Positions 46,795 through 60,427 are shown, numbered from the stretch's first letter. The stretch: 64,000 nucleotides of DNA from Zanthoxylum bungeanum (GCA_019454045.1 SKCR01015050.1:156964-220963); one strand, 5' to 3'. The notes: generated by a model not told the origin, from the letters alone. Made by a program: numbers and translations.

Positions 46795-49200
46795 TGTAGG
46801 GGTTTTTTAGGGGGTGAATCCGGTAACGCAGCGGAAGCGGTAAAAATCCGATTTTCAGATTTCAAAACTTTTTCTCGGATTAATTAAATAAACATATTTT
46901 TTTAACATTCCAATAATCAAATTATGAAAATAAATTCAATAAAACATTTTTAGGTGAATTTACCGAAATACCATTGCCTGGTATTTTGTCCGTTTTAGTC
47001 CGAAATTGATCCAATCAATTTTGAATGATTCTAAATCATTTCTAAGATGAACTTATGATGTTCAAAACATCAAAACACCAAAGCAACCAAAATCCCCAAT
47101 TTTCCCTCACAAGGCCGAGAGCCTCCTTTAGGTTCCATTTTGTGCATTTTGTACTTTCATACTTCAAGACACATCCAAATGATATCCAATCAACATGAAA
47201 CTTTATATGCATCATATACACACATAAATACACAACATATATGAAAACCCCCAAATTTGGAATTAGTTAAGAACCCTAATTTTTCAATTTCCACAAATTG
47301 GACAAATTAGACCAAATACATTAAATCAATTACTTCAATCATCATTCTTCCATCTAATCCAAGTCTTAACACAATGAAACAACTCAAGATAAAATCTAGG
47401 TCATTTAAGAGTGGGTCAATAACTCTAGATTAGCAACATGGTTTCAAAAACCTTAAAAGAAAGTTTACAACTACAATAGTCACAACCTTCCTTCACCATA
47501 CATGCTCAACACTTCTATCAAACTTCCATCAACAAAAACACAAAGAAATAAAGAAAGAAATAATCTAAGAACATCACATGTTGAAGCCTAGAACCTAAGG
47601 AACAATTTCCTCTCTAATAGCAAGTTTGAAAAACTTACTAAATTCCAAGCTATCTTTGATATGTCTTTCTTTTCTCAAGCTTTCCTTAGTTTGCTTCAAT
47701 GGAGTTTATTTGGTAAAGTGTATTAGGTTAAGTGTAAAGTGAAATGAAAACAATATATAGTTGTTATAAAACAAGCCTTGGCCGAAACTAGCAAAGGCAA
47801 AAAACAAGTTTTTGTAATTTCATTTTCATTTCAACTTAATTTGGTCAACTTGATTAAATATCTCAAAAACACTTTATTAGATATTTAACTAAAGTCAACA
47901 AAGGCAACTAATATCATTTAATCAAAATATCCTAATGTAAGATATTTTTATATTTTAATTAATTTAATCATTTAACAATTAAATAATTAATTAATTAATC
48001 AAATACAAATATATTAAATATATGTATAATATTTACATTAAATATTAAAAACATATATTCATATAGGATATAAGTCAAATAACTCATTTTGACTATTAAT
48101 TAATGTGTATTTAAATTAATCAAGTATTAAATGTAAATACACAATAATTAGGCAAATGACTATCTAGTCCTTTTAGCACGTATCTTGCGTTTAACCTTTA
48201 AACGACTTTTTATAAATAATCAATATTACTTATTAATGTTGCTCTAGTGCTCTACGAGTATGTTTCATTATTGAGACTCTCTAGATTCAGGTATATCCGT
48301 CACGAAATCTAATTTTGTGTCCATAATCTATCCACCCGTAGATTATGATGATCACGGATAATCTCGTTGAACCATACAGGTCGAGGTCATGGAAAATGTA
48401 TAATTCCTCCGTCACAGGTATCCAGATAAGTCCCAGAGATATAGATGTAAACGTCAAATCTCTATCGGGATTATCCAGTCGACTATTCTATTAGCAATCT
48501 CAAAAGAATGTTTAGAACTAGCTTCTAAACTTTACCACGGGCCCATGGATTTATCTGATTGCTAATCATATGGACTACCTATGCTCTGGTACACAGAACT
48601 GACGGATCCTATCTTAAATACACATAAGACACCCTGAGGATCTATCTACACCCAACGAAGGTCTGATCTAAATAGATCGGTGACGTGACTGTCGTCTAAG
48701 TGTAGAAGATGTCTCATGTGCCCACAATGGCATCTCAAGTCTAAGAATCACAAGTGCTACTCAACCCAAGAAGATTCTTATTGACGCTGGTGTACCATCC
48801 ATTAAGAATCTTCGGTGAGTCGTTCAGTGTTTATCCGCTATAAACACCTACACGTCTATACTAGTCTCCAAGACTTATGGTTCATTGAGAAACCATTGGA
48901 ATCATATATTCCAGTATACGACATGTACCGGTCTCAAGGGGTTTACTATACTGACCAAGTAGTGTAAACCTTGACCAGGAACTGTCTGAGAATGACAACG
49001 TCATGATACTTCTCAATGTCCGTTGCGACGCTTTTGCAACTGTATCATGACTAATCATTCTAGGGTCATTACGTCTTTACCATATAGAAAGATATATTAT
49101 ATTATAGAAACTGCATATATTATTCATAATAATAATGTTTTACAGAAGTATTTAACAGAAATACAACCGGGAATTGGCGCTCTGAGCACCAACCCCAACA
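46795..49200 (-). repeat. 5' LTR of C
   Basis: 2406 bp; plus-strand ends TGTAGGGG and CCCCAACA. Contains a 16-bp insertion relative to the other LTR near 47110. After it, B-family LTR sequence starts abruptly at 49201 lacking its first 18 or so bases, which shows C had inserted into a B-family LTR. Confidence 0.93.
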
Positions 49201-51611
49201 ACCCATAGGGTCAGATTTGTACTCCGTGTAGCGAAAATGGGTTTAATCCAAGGATATCAGAGATAGGTGTATTTTAAAATATTTTAATGAAAACTAAAAT
49301 CCAATACAAGTTCCTAGGAAAAAATGGAGACCAAATCGGAGTCCGGAAACTCCGGAATGGAGAAAATAAAGTTTTAGTGTTCATCAGCCCTCGAAGTTGT
49401 CATGATGATGGGAGTTCAGCGTCGCGATGCTCCACTGGGCAGTGAGAATTTTCAACCTTTAAATCAATCCTAAACACTTCCAATTTTCTCCTATTATTTC
49501 AATACACCTTAAAATAAATTTTAACATCAAAACCAACCACAACACATGTTATACAACTAACATACATGTATTCTAGATACATATATGCATTTGTTTGAAT
49601 CAAATACAAACCGATTTAGAATCCCACTATGAAATATTTCATGAACAATTCTAGTTCACCCAAAGGTGGTCAAGTGATTCTAGAATAATAGCATACCTCT
49701 AACCTTTAGTCTAAAGTTCCAAACTCTAATTTATTTGTTCCATGTCGAACATGAACATCTTTGACCCAATTACAAGCATATTGTGTTTATACTTCCAAAG
49801 TATCCTAACACAATTCAATAGCCTAATTTCAACTTCAAGTTATGTAATTATGCATCCAGTACAGAATTCATCACTATATGTCTCACTAATGAAAACTCAC
49901 TAATGAAAAATATAGCTTATGAGAAGATGAAACATTACCTTGTAAGCTTGATACAAAGATCCAATCTCATTCTCCATGTTGAAATTTTTAGAGAACTTCC
50001 AAGGTTAAGAAATCTTCACTCCAAGATCCAGTCTTGATTCCAATGGAAGCAAGCTTCACTCCAAGATCCAATCTTGATTCCAATGGAAGCAAGCTTCACT
50101 CCAAGATCCTATCTTGATTTCTCTAAGATGAAATGTTGTCGAGAACTTCCAAAGCTTTTCTAAACACTTCTCTAACTTAGGCTAATTTCTCTAAGAATTA
50201 CTTGTATGTAGCTTAACATTCTCAAGCTTATTTTGCTTATGCTTAGCTTAATAAAAACCTTCCTAAAGCTTGTTTTTTTATAACAAAACTTAGGCATTTT
50301 TTAATTAATAAAAGTTCTAATCAACTTTTAGATGGGCTTAATCTAATTTGTCAAAATATGTATAATTAGGTTTGACTAATCTACATTGTCTACCACTTTG
50401 ATTTCATCTAATTAAATCAAGACAGAGATTAGGAAATAGATTAGTTACATGTTTGCCACTTTGATTTAATCCAATTAATTCAAGCCAAAAACACCTATAA
50501 TTACATACTTGCAATTACCATAATATCCTCAAATGATAGAGATAATTATGAATTTTCAATTAAGCCCTTTTGTAATAATTGAATTAATCTAATTAGGTCA
50601 AAGTAAATAATCAATGTTATCCAATAACACTAGATTATCTTAGTTGATAATTATAATATCGAATATTATCTTTTATCAAAATTAATCGGTTACTGAATTT
50701 GTGAAGAACATGAATGACCTTTCTTAACTAAACAAATCGAGGTCATCACATATATTAACAATCCCCTCATCGTAGGCTATCCGAGTTGTGCTTAGGAAAC
50801 ATAGAATACATCATCAAGTTTCCGAGCTGCACATCTCATGTCGACATGTCTATGATTCCTTACAATTGATGCAATCCACCCTAGGTAATCGGCTTTGGTC
50901 AAAGTCTTAAGAATCATGACTTACTCACATAGATACCTAAACCCTTTTATGGTACACATATAGGCCAACAGATCCTATCTTAATTTGCACTTGATTAACG
51001 AGTGCATCGGTCCAAACCTAATAAACATCTAGAGGCCAAACCATGAAAGGTTTATGACATACATGTCATCAAAGTGTGGAGGATCTCACATTAAACCAAT
51101 ACTATCCTATAGTCAAAGGATCACATATGCTACTCAACTCGAGGAGATTCCTATTGACGGTGGAGTGTACTTCCAACTATTAGGAATCACCTGTGAGTCA
51201 TTCAGTATTTGGTCCTACCAATTCCCACATGCCTATGCGAGCTTCTAAAGCTCATGGTATATTGGATTAAACCATTTGAACTCCAATTCGAATATATGAC
51301 ATGTACTAGTCTTCTAGGTTATGGAAATTCGACCGTATTCCAAAACCAACGACTACGAATATATATACACTTAAGAATAGTTTATAAAAGTAATACGTAT
51401 CCCAATATCAGACTACCTAGTGTCCAGTATTACTACATGACTATTCTAAGGTCGATGTCATTTTTAGCATATTTATACATCAATCTAATATATATAATGA
51501 CAATACTATTAATAAGGTTTGAAATGAAAATATAGTTATTTTATTAATAAATAATAAAATATAATGTACTATACATTATTCAGATTGGCTCTCTAAGCAC
51601 CAACTTCAATA
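49201..51611 (-). repeat. 3' LTR of B3
   Basis: B-family LTR from acccatagggtcag (terminal bases lost to C) to caccaacttcaata at 51611. Longer and more diverged than B2. Carries a 48-bp tandem repeat at 50010-50119. The family TATA position (about 50275) is degraded. Short ORFs inside (51054-51535) also lie in LTR sequence and are not genes. Confidence 0.85.
50010..50119. repeat. 48-bp tandem repeat, about 2.3 copies
   Basis: Units carry cttcactccaagatcca-tcttgattccaatggaagcaag; B2 has one diverged unit at the same place, so the array expanded in B3. Confidence 0.85.
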
Positions 51612-52473
51612 AACTCTCACTTGCTTAATGTCAATCTGGATGGTACCTCAGTCCTCTCTCATCCTCATGTTTATCAAATAGATTATGAGGTTAGGCCTTA
51701 GTAAGCTGGTCTGCTATGTTGTCCATCCATTGAACCTTCAATACCAGTATGTCTTTTCATTCAATAATCTCTCTAATCACATGATATTTCATATCAACAT
51801 GTTTAGACTTGAAATACAACATTGGCTCCTTAGCCTGCATAATGGCTCCATTATTATCATAGTACAAAATAGGATCGAATCCTCAATATTAGGCATAATT
51901 CCAAGTTCTGTGATAACATTTCTAATTTATACAGCTTCTTTAGCAGCTTCTAAAACTGCTATAAATTCCTCCTCAGTAGTGGAATCGGCTGTTAATCCTT
52001 GCTATGAACATCGCCAACTGGCTGCACTATTATTAAAGGTAAACATATATCGGGCTATAGATTATCTATCATCTGGATCTCTTTGGAAGTTAGCGACTAT
52101 ATAACCCTTAAATTTTGGCTCATCTTCTCCATATATGAGAAACTTATCCTTAGTACCCTTAAGATATTTCAGGATATGTTTCATGGCTGTCCAATGAACA
52201 TTATCTGGATCAGATTGATACCGTCTAGTCACAATGATGTCGAAACTGATATCAGGTCTTGTACATAACATAACATACAAAATGCTTCCTAGAAGCATAT
52301 GGTAAGTTAGAAGTTCTAACTCTATTTCCACAATCTGAGGTGCCATTTTCTTTCGAAAGATGTATGTCATATCAGAAAGGTATATTTACTATTTTACAGT
52401 TGGTAAAACCATACATTTCTAACATTTTATCTATGTGCGTGGATTGTGACAACCCTATAAGCTTCCTAACTAT
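51612..52473 (-). pseudogene. B3 RT C-terminus and RNase H, truncated
   Basis: Minus-strand Copia pol end. 52370-52062 reads SILYVMLCTRPDISFDIIVT, MKHILKYLKGTKDKFLIYGE and the start of RNase H; the rest (51700-52040) is visible only in broken frames (antisense ORF 51685-52104). A purine tract is at about 51613-51627. Cut at 52473 by the LTR of element E; the remainder of B3 is not present on the far side within the window. Confidence 0.88.
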
Positions 52474-54312
52474 TGTTGGGTTTTCTAGGTCAAACCAAGA
52501 TCAAATTAAGCAAATGAAATGTGTGAATACGCAAAGAAGATAACGGAAAATACTTACAATGCTCGGTTGGATGTAGAAGAGAAGTTCAAAACTTTGCCTC
52601 CATAGTTGTTGCTCCAAGCTTTTCCTTTGATGTATGTTGATCTTCCAAGAATCTCCTTGAATTCCAAACTCATGGATATGTTTCCCTAACACCTTTGTAA
52701 GACTCCTTCTGTGTGCTAGCACCTTAGATTTTGAAGCAAAATCAAGAAGCCAAGAGCCCTAGGCTCACGGCATTGGAGAAGAAAAATGGAGAATGCCATA
52801 CGGCCTTTTTGAGGAAGAGAGAAAAGAATGAAAATTGTGTGTGTAATAAATTACAAAATTGAAAGTCATATACCAAATAATAATAAAATGGTAAAATTTC
52901 ATTCAATCCATCACAGTTGTGTGTTGTACAAGCAACCATCAAAATCCCATCAACTTCCATCAACCAAAAGGTGATGTGATAGACAAGTGATGTGACTTGT
53001 GATATGACATCTGGGCCCCACTTGATTCAAAATCTGAGTGGGCCCATAACACATCCCGGGCTCGGGTTCACTAATTTCGAATTAACAAATTTTATGTTGC
53101 GACGTAATTAAATCAAATTTAATTAAATAATTATGCCTATTTAAATTACTATTCATGTCGCTAGCGAATTAATTCTAAATTAATTTGTTCGCCTGAATTA
53201 AAATCTAATTTTAATTCCTCGTCGAAATCTAATTTCTTTTAATATATCGAATATATTATTTTACCGATCAATTCCGAATTAATCGCTCTCTCTCTTTAAA
53301 TAGAATTTTATCCCAGATAAAATCTCTCCGTAATTAATCCTAGATTAATTTTCTCTCTCTTATAATTAATCTCAGATTAATTATGTGTGAGTCATACGTC
53401 ATCGGTGAATCTTCGGGAAGCGACCCATAAGATCCCTAGATATGTTGGCAGTAAATCCGGTCATCGGAATATCCGAATACGTGCGTACCTAGTACCACGT
53501 TCTTACCGATTTACAAGACATGGTTGGCTTCTAGCAAAGCACTGTGCCTACCCAATTCTCCAGAAATATTCTTTTAAGGAATATGTAATCTGTGTCAGGC
53601 GTAGTATACGTTGTATTGCATATTGCGATCCAGTATCGGATGTCACATGCTAGGCCTGAGGCTGGAATTGTGTCTGCCCCGTACGAAGCATATATCGGAT
53701 CTCTGGTAACTAGTCTCTATAATCGGAAAAACATGACCTAGTCATATTATCCCGATGACTACAGTACATAAGAGTACTAGTTTCGTATCCTACGTGATCA
53801 TCATCTCCAAATGACTGAAGTGATACTTCCATCTTGACATCACACCCAATATACTACGATTCTCAATATACCCAGAAGAGGCATACACGGAACCTGTTAA
53901 AGCCCTGGACGACCAAAACCAAAGTATATTGATTGTCGCAAGTATTAGCGATGTAAGTCTCAGGTTAAGACCAAATACACCTACCCTGATTCGGACTCCC
54001 ATAGACACATAGTCATACTACCAATGGGATTCCGATGGGTCTATCCAGAGCGAAGCTATTTCCGTACCATCGGTAAACACAACCTCCTATCACACTTGCA
54101 TAAGTATCCAATACTTAAATATATGAGAACTATGCCGTTATGCTCCCACAACGCGCACACGTGCAATACTAGTCTATTCCGCATTATCGATGTCCAATAT
54201 CGATAATACTACGATTATGGATATTTTAATGATTAAACCTTAGTGGATTAATATTGTCTCATATCTTATTAATCCAGAACTAATCATATGGACTTTTATC
54301 ATTTATATATCC
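52474..54312 (-). repeat. LTR of E, incomplete
   Basis: Starts TGTTGGGTTTTCTAGG (the CA end on the minus strand) and is collinear, at lower identity, with the reverse complement of 813-2798, including the aattaatct-rich block (53150-53390). It ends within the region equivalent to 950-960 of A. Confidence 0.88.
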
Positions 54313-56809
54313 CGGTAATCCAATTACAATCGCCATGATGTATGATCCGACGAATCAGATAAAATAATTGAAGTATATATTTGGATCGTTGATGAGACCA
54401 TTAATTCTTTAGCCTGTGCTGTAGCCTAGCTCAGCTGCTAACAGAACTACACCTAATCTAATTAGGATATTATAGATCTAAAATGCTTTTTTTGCTGCCT
54501 TAGTTGCATCAATATTCCGCTTTTGTTGTTTATTCGGCAACAATATCTAACTTGGAAGATTTCCAGCTTACTGTTCCGTTATTCAAACTATATAGTACCC
54601 TTATTACAACTTATAGTCTTTTTTGTCGGTTTGGAAACTTGCAGCAGTGAACCCAGTCACTTCAAGTTCTCTTTCTTCATAGCTTAAGAAAGCATCCTTA
54701 TTTTATCTAAGATACTTAAGGATGTTCTTAACATCAATCCAGTGACTATCACTTGGATTGGCCTGATTGTGACTCCATATGCTCAAAGCATATGAGACAT
54801 TTGGTCACGTACATATCTTTCAATGTACGAGTTCTCGGACAGTGTCAATAATATTTAGATCTATCCCAGTAGATCCTTATTCCTAGAATAAAGGTTGTCT
54901 CTCCCAAGTTTTCTATGGAGAATTTTCATGAAAGCCAAGCTTTCACCGATTGTATTATGGGAATGTCATTTCCAAGAAATGACATGTCATCATTATATAG
55001 GACAATCATTGTCAGTGCGCTCCCACTAACCTCCTTATATACACAAGAATCATTTTCATTTTGAATTAAATCATATACCATTATGATTACATCAAAACGC
55101 TGGTTCCAATAACGCAATGATTTCTTCAATATATAAATGGATGAAATTAACTTGCAAACCTAGTTTGCATGTTTTGGTATGACAAAACAGTCAGGATGTT
55201 GTAAACATCCTCCAAAAGGTTTCCGTTTAAGGAACGAAATTTTGACGTTCAGTTGCCATATTTCATAAATGAAACATACAACATTAGCAAGCATTATCCA
55301 AATGGATTTAATCATGGCAACAGGTAAAAGGTTTCATCGTAATCGACACAATGTAGATAACGATACCTTTTCGCTAAAAGCCTAGCTTTGTACGTTTGTT
55401 TGTTGCCATACATGTATGTCTTCCTTGAAGACTCATATAGTACCAATAGGCACAATGCCTTCAGGTACATCAACCAGTGTCTAAACTTGTATCACTTCCT
55501 CATATGTAACTGGTTCGTATTCCTCAATAAGATTGACATCTTTACGAGGTGAGATCAGAAACCCATACCTCCCAGGTTATTTTCTGACTCTCTCCGACTT
55601 ACGTAGTTCTTATGTATTTGAAGATTATTGGTACAGTTTCATCCTTGATGAACTGTTTGTGTTCCATTAAGGATTCGGTGCCTAGAACAGTATTACTCTG
55701 ATTTTCATCGAGTTTTACTTTCCTCCTATTTACCACTGCATATAGGTATTCCTCTTAGGAAAACCGCATGGAGAGCAACAATTAAATTGTTCTCTTGTGA
55801 GTTGTATGAGTACTATACTTTGGTTTCCCTAGGATAACCTACAAATTAGACACTTATCCGATTTGGGTTTTAGTTTGGTATCATCCAAACATATGCCTAG
55901 CATTCCCAAATCTTCAGGAATGAGAAAACCCGGTTTCTTTCCTGTTCATATCTAATATGAAATCTGACTAACAGATTTTTCATGGAACCTTATTCAAAAT
56001 AAGTATTGCATTGTTTAATGCGTATCCCTAGAAGGAAAATGGTAGCTCAGAGCGACTCATAATTAACCTTACCATGTGCAACAAAGTTCGGTTTCTCTGT
56101 TCGGACACACCGTCAAATTGAGGTGTTCCGTGAAGAGTCCACATTGAAATAATACTATACTCTTTCAAGTAATTGAGAAACTTATTGCTTAAGTATTTTC
56201 ATCACGGTCTAATCATGATGGTTTAATACTCTTGCCGGTCTGTTTTATACTTTGTGTCGAAACTCTTTGAATTTATCAAAAGTTTCGATTTATATTTCAC
56301 AAGAAACACATAACCATAATGCGATGCCACATCCGTAAAGGTTACAGAGTATCCATATCCACCTCTAGCCTAGCTAGATATGGGCCCACTTACGTCACTA
56401 TGAACGAGGGCTAACAGATCAGTGGCACTTGCACTTTTACCAAGTTAAAGGTGTTTTAGGCATTTTGCCTAATAAACTAGATTCGTAGACATCATTTGAC
56501 TAGAATCAAATCCGTTGTAGTACCCACTCTTTGAAAGTATGGATATACGAGTCTTGTTAATATGTCCCAGACAGCAATCCCATAAATAAGTCTCATCTGA
56601 ATAATTCAGTTTGAGCTATTTGTTTGTCAGGTTATATGTTTGAGATTAATTTATATTCAAAATATAAATACTGTCATTTATATCTAATGTGTTTATCTCA
56701 ATATCATCTTTATAAAATAAAACACTTAGTGTTCTAGAATATAAAGGTATACCCGCAACGGGTTAAACTTAGATATAGAGATAATGTTTCTAATCAAACT
56801 AGGTACATT
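54313..56809 (-). pseudogene. E reverse transcriptase and integrase relics
   Basis: 54926-55129 reads LRYWNQRFDVIIMVYDLIQN, YKEVSGSALTMIVLYNDDMS and NDIPIIQSVKAWL: the YVDD motif has become YNDD, so a catalytic-region residue is altered. Further upstream on the minus strand, words equivalent to A integrase (about 56090) and pre-integrase (about 56560) are recognisable only by nucleotide similarity to A. All frames are broken. Confidence 0.88.
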
Positions 56810-59281
56810 CAATGTTTAAAAATACGTGGCGGCGCCTCGAGGCGGCCGGCCATTGAGGAGCGAGGCGGACCACCTCGAGACGGCGAGGCGGGCACCTCGA
56901 TCTAAAACATCAGAATAATAATCAAAATAGTAATATCATAATAATAAAAACATGTTAAATCGAAAATACATTCATTTCTTCATAATTCAAAATATGTTCA
57001 AAAAACTATTGATAACTAATCCCTAAATAAGCTATCATTTTTATCTAGCGGCATGAAGCTTGGGTCAAAATCTCTCTCATCATCAGATGTGTCATCCTCC
57101 AAAGAACCTCTTTCACTTGTATTGTCTTCATCCACTAATTTTGGAGCTTTTCCTTTCCCTAAGAAATAACATTAAGTCTATTATTTTTTAATTTATATTA
57201 TATAAATTGCATTATTTGTAAATATTAACTTACTTTGGTCTCTGTTCCATTTTTGTGCAGGTGCTTTACTTCCACTCGGTTGTTCAATGGAAGTATTCTC
57301 TACAAAGCTTTCTCCGGCCACCCATTCATCATCAGAAGGCAACTCATCCTCAATCAAAGGATCATCATCCGCTTGAAATGAATATTTTTTCATGAATTTT
57401 TGCTTCAATCGCATATTGTACATTATGTAAACTAACGAGTTCAATTTCTCGGTGGATAATCTATTTCTCTTCTTTGTATGAATCTACAAAATATTTATTC
57501 AAATTATCATAAGTTCACCGAAAATTAGTTATATTCACAAATTATTAATTATTATTAGATCATACCATATTAAATGTACTTCAGTTGCATTCACACCCCG
57601 AGGATGAGCATGTTAGACTTAAAATCTTTATTACTAAAGACTGCAGTTGAGGAGTTTCATCGCCAAATGCATTCCACCAGTCAGCTATAATAAAAATAGA
57701 AAATTGAATATACACTTTTCAAATTCATATAAAAGTGATAATTCACATACCAGAACTACGATTGAAGACGGTGTGTTTAGCAATACTGAGGCCAAATAAT
57801 CTTCGCTTATTTAGAAACGTATCTGCTTGTATATCAGCAGCATATTGATCTTCAGGATTGGGTAACAGTTTGGCCATGCAATGTATAAACCCATGCCTAT
57901 TCTCCGGATGCCTGGAAGGAGGATTTTCTGCATATTGGATATGAGGATTCAAAAAATAAGCAGCCGCATGCAATTGGCGGTGCAACTGAGACTCCCACAT
58001 ATCATCAATTATTTTCCATTCCTTGTATGCACCAGCCTCATTTCCAAATTTTTTGCTATCTCCTCTTTTGCTCTATCCATGGCACCATATAAAAATCCCA
58101 TATAAGGAAATTTTTCTCCATCTGTCATCCTCAACACATTAACTAGAGGTTTGGTTGTTTTCAAAGCATAAGCAACACAAATCCAAAACCTATCACTCAA
58201 AATATTTTTGAGGCATATTTCCCTTCTGACTTTTTGGAGAAAGTAATGTCATCCCAATCTTTTGAAGTAAACATTTGCCGCAAGGGTTGCTTCAAACCAT
58301 ACATACTTTCTAATGTTAAGTATGCAGTTGCAAACCTTGTCGGAGTAGAGCGAACTAAATCTTTCTTTGTGAAACTTCTCATTAAAGCCAACACTACTCC
58401 ATGATTATAAATGAAATTACTAACCTGTTAAACGACATAAATAATTACGAATTTATGATTTGAACTAAGAAGAAATTTAATAAAATAGGTAAGTTTACCT
58501 TTTTTGCTTTTAACAAAGCATTTTTATGTTGTGGTAGTTTTCCAATATCTTCAAGCATTAAATCAATACAATGCGCCGCACACGGCGTCCACCACAATCG
58601 TTTCCTCTTTTCCATTAAAACTTCACCCGCTTTCTTATAATTGGATGTATTATCTGTAATCATTTGAATCACAATGTCTTCGCCTACTTCTTCGACAACA
58701 TCATCAAGCATGGTGAACAATAAATTTACATCATTCACTACATCACTAACATCCACAGATTTAAGAAAAATAGTCCCAAACGGATTGTTCACAAGGAAGT
58801 TTACCAATTGTCTTCCTCTCATATCCTTCCACCCATCCGACATAATGCTCACCAGTTTGGCTCCATGTTTTCTTTACTTCATCAACAACTTCCTTCGTAT
58901 TTTCTAATTTCTTTTTCAGTATAGTTGTTGATAACTCATATGCTGTCGATGGTTTTAGTCCACAGCCAAAATGTCCAATTGATCGCACCATATTGGCAAA
59001 TGATGGACTGCTAGCAACATTAAAAGCAATGCCATTCTCATAAAAAACCTACCAATATCTTGTATTGTCTGATCATGAAGATCTTGAACACTTCCTTGTG
59101 AAGGGCGTATCGGATTGTCCTCCAATTCTCCCTCTTCAATATTCACTACAAACCTATACATTGGCTCTCTAATGGTTCTCTTTGATATACTCCCTTGTGA
59201 ACTACCAAAAGATGAACAGTGTAGAGAGGCACCTTCATCAATTCTTTCTTCTCTATAAAGTTCTGCAGCCTTTTTTTGTAT
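56810..59281 (-). mobile_element. Decayed hAT transposon, 5' end missing
   Basis: The left end starts CAATGTTTAAAAATACG at 56810 in E sequence, preceded by ggtacatt, a candidate 8-bp duplication. The first 90 bp are GC-rich, with palindromic cgcctcgaggcg and repeated gaggcgg words. The transposase gene (57015-59281) is on the minus strand. The other terminus is missing because LTR N2 begins at 59282 inside the gene. Confidence 0.8.
57015..59281 (-). pseudogene. hAT transposase, multi-exon relic
   Basis: DUF659/hAT transposase. Visible in order: SFANMVRS-IGHFGCGLKP-like start (58991), DUF659 with MSIMSDGWKDMRGRQLVNFL and VTDNTSNYKKAGEVLMEKRK (58852-58600; relatives have T-DNASNY), TPCAAHCIDLMLEDIGKLPQ, then exons at 58394-58197, 58200-58009 and 58000-57743, the C-terminal dimerisation part at 57444-57193 (LNSLVYIMYNMRLKQKF) with a GTAAGT donor, and a last acidic exon ending at TAG 57015-57017. 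The N-terminal BED zinc finger is absent. Frameshifts near 59045 and 58850 show it is dead. Confidence 0.9.
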
Positions 59282-60187
59282 TGACCGGCGTAAACACACA
59301 CGTATAACGCAAGCGTACGTATCGTTCAAGTAGTATAAAAAGTATCGATCCCACGAGGACTTAAAACCTTATCTATTAATTGTTATGAGTTTAACCGTTT
59401 ACTGGTATCTAACAGATTGATTTGATTTGGTTGGAAAAAGGCGATGATTCTAAATTTAAAACAAGTAAATAAATTTTTGCTTAAGTGAAATGATGAAAAT
59501 CCAATTTATAAAAACTATCCAGGGTTGTGACTTATTTCAATATTATTTAAAATGAAGTAGTTATCTTATAGTTGGGTAATATATCAATTTAATAACCTGG
59601 AACACTAAATTATGTAAATGCCTCTTCCGATGGTTAATTACAAATACCTAGTATAATTCAATTGAACCATATGTCTATGTCAACCAAATTACCTAGATTC
59701 GTTAAGTTCAAGTTCCAATTATGGCTACCCCCGCCCAACAAGTATATTCCTATCCTGTAAGGAAATCTATTAAAAGGGTTATCTATCCTCAAGGAAGATC
59801 GTGGGCTATTGAGTCTAAGGTCTTAAACTTAAAATCTCTATGTCTAGTTCATTTTAAGTTTACCTAATCAATTTTATTAATGGCCAGTTAATAAAAAGGC
59901 TTTAAGGTTAAGACTCAATAAATAAATCTTTAAATTACCCAAACTATAATCTAACCCTTATAAACCGGTTAAATTGAAATTCATCACAACCCTAGATAAC
60001 TAACTTAGGTACGACACATAATTAGGGCTAAAAACTTAAAAGACTTAAAAGAAAATTGCATAAAGTAAATGCGGTAAAATAACTGCTGAAAGTGAATTAA
60101 AATAAAATTGCTAAGGTAAAAGAAATTACTTCTACTATATACTAATTAGATTTCTCCCATAATATAATATAAACTTTGCAAAACATT

Positions 60188-60427
60188 TCCAACCAGCCAT
60201 ATAGGCGGTATCTTGATTTAATCAGTTTAAAAACAACCAGCCATAAAGGCGGAATCATTTTAATTTAAACCAGCCATAAAGGCGGAATCAAAATAACCAG
60301 CCATATAGGCAGAATGAAAATAAACCAGCCATAAAGGCGGAATTAAAATAACCAGCCATAAAGGCGGAATGAAAACAACCAGCCATATAGGCGGAATAAC
60401 ATTACCAACCGACCAGTCTGGCGGTAT
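60188..60427. repeat. Minisatellite, about 28-bp unit, nine copies
   Basis: Units of accagccataaaggcggaat plus a 6 to 20-bp A-rich spacer; variants have atataggcgg or cagtctggcgg. Located downstream of the TATA box on the minus strand, so within the transcribed part of the LTR. Confidence 0.93.

Larger units (their letters stand above)
39824..49200 (-). mobile_element. Ty1/copia LTR retrotransposon C, nearly complete
   Basis: Minus-strand element: 3' LTR 39824-42178, polypurine tract about 42181-42192, RNase H, RT, integrase, protease, gag, leader, primer site 46780-46791, 5' LTR 46795-49200. The coding region is the best preserved Copia in the window, with long open stretches, but at least four frame changes break pol. 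LTRs are very similar by eye. The left LTR lacks 21 terminal bases, so no target duplication can be read. Confidence 0.93.
52474..56809 (-). mobile_element. Truncated Copia element E, relative of A
   Basis: Reverse-oriented relative of A: LTR-like 52474-54312, then pol relics matching A from about 8590 back to 6070. A deletion near 54313 removes the start of the LTR together with the polypurine tract and end of the internal region. At 56810 it is broken by the hAT element and does not resume. No frame is open; the best piece is RT at 54926-55129. Confidence 0.9.

Noticed and set aside
51685..52104. Plus-strand ORF of 139 residues
   Set aside because: Antisense to the B3 RNase H relic.
60188..60427. 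CRISPR-like spaced repeats
   Set aside because: Spacers are short, A-rich and similar to each other, in a plant LTR; this is a minisatellite.
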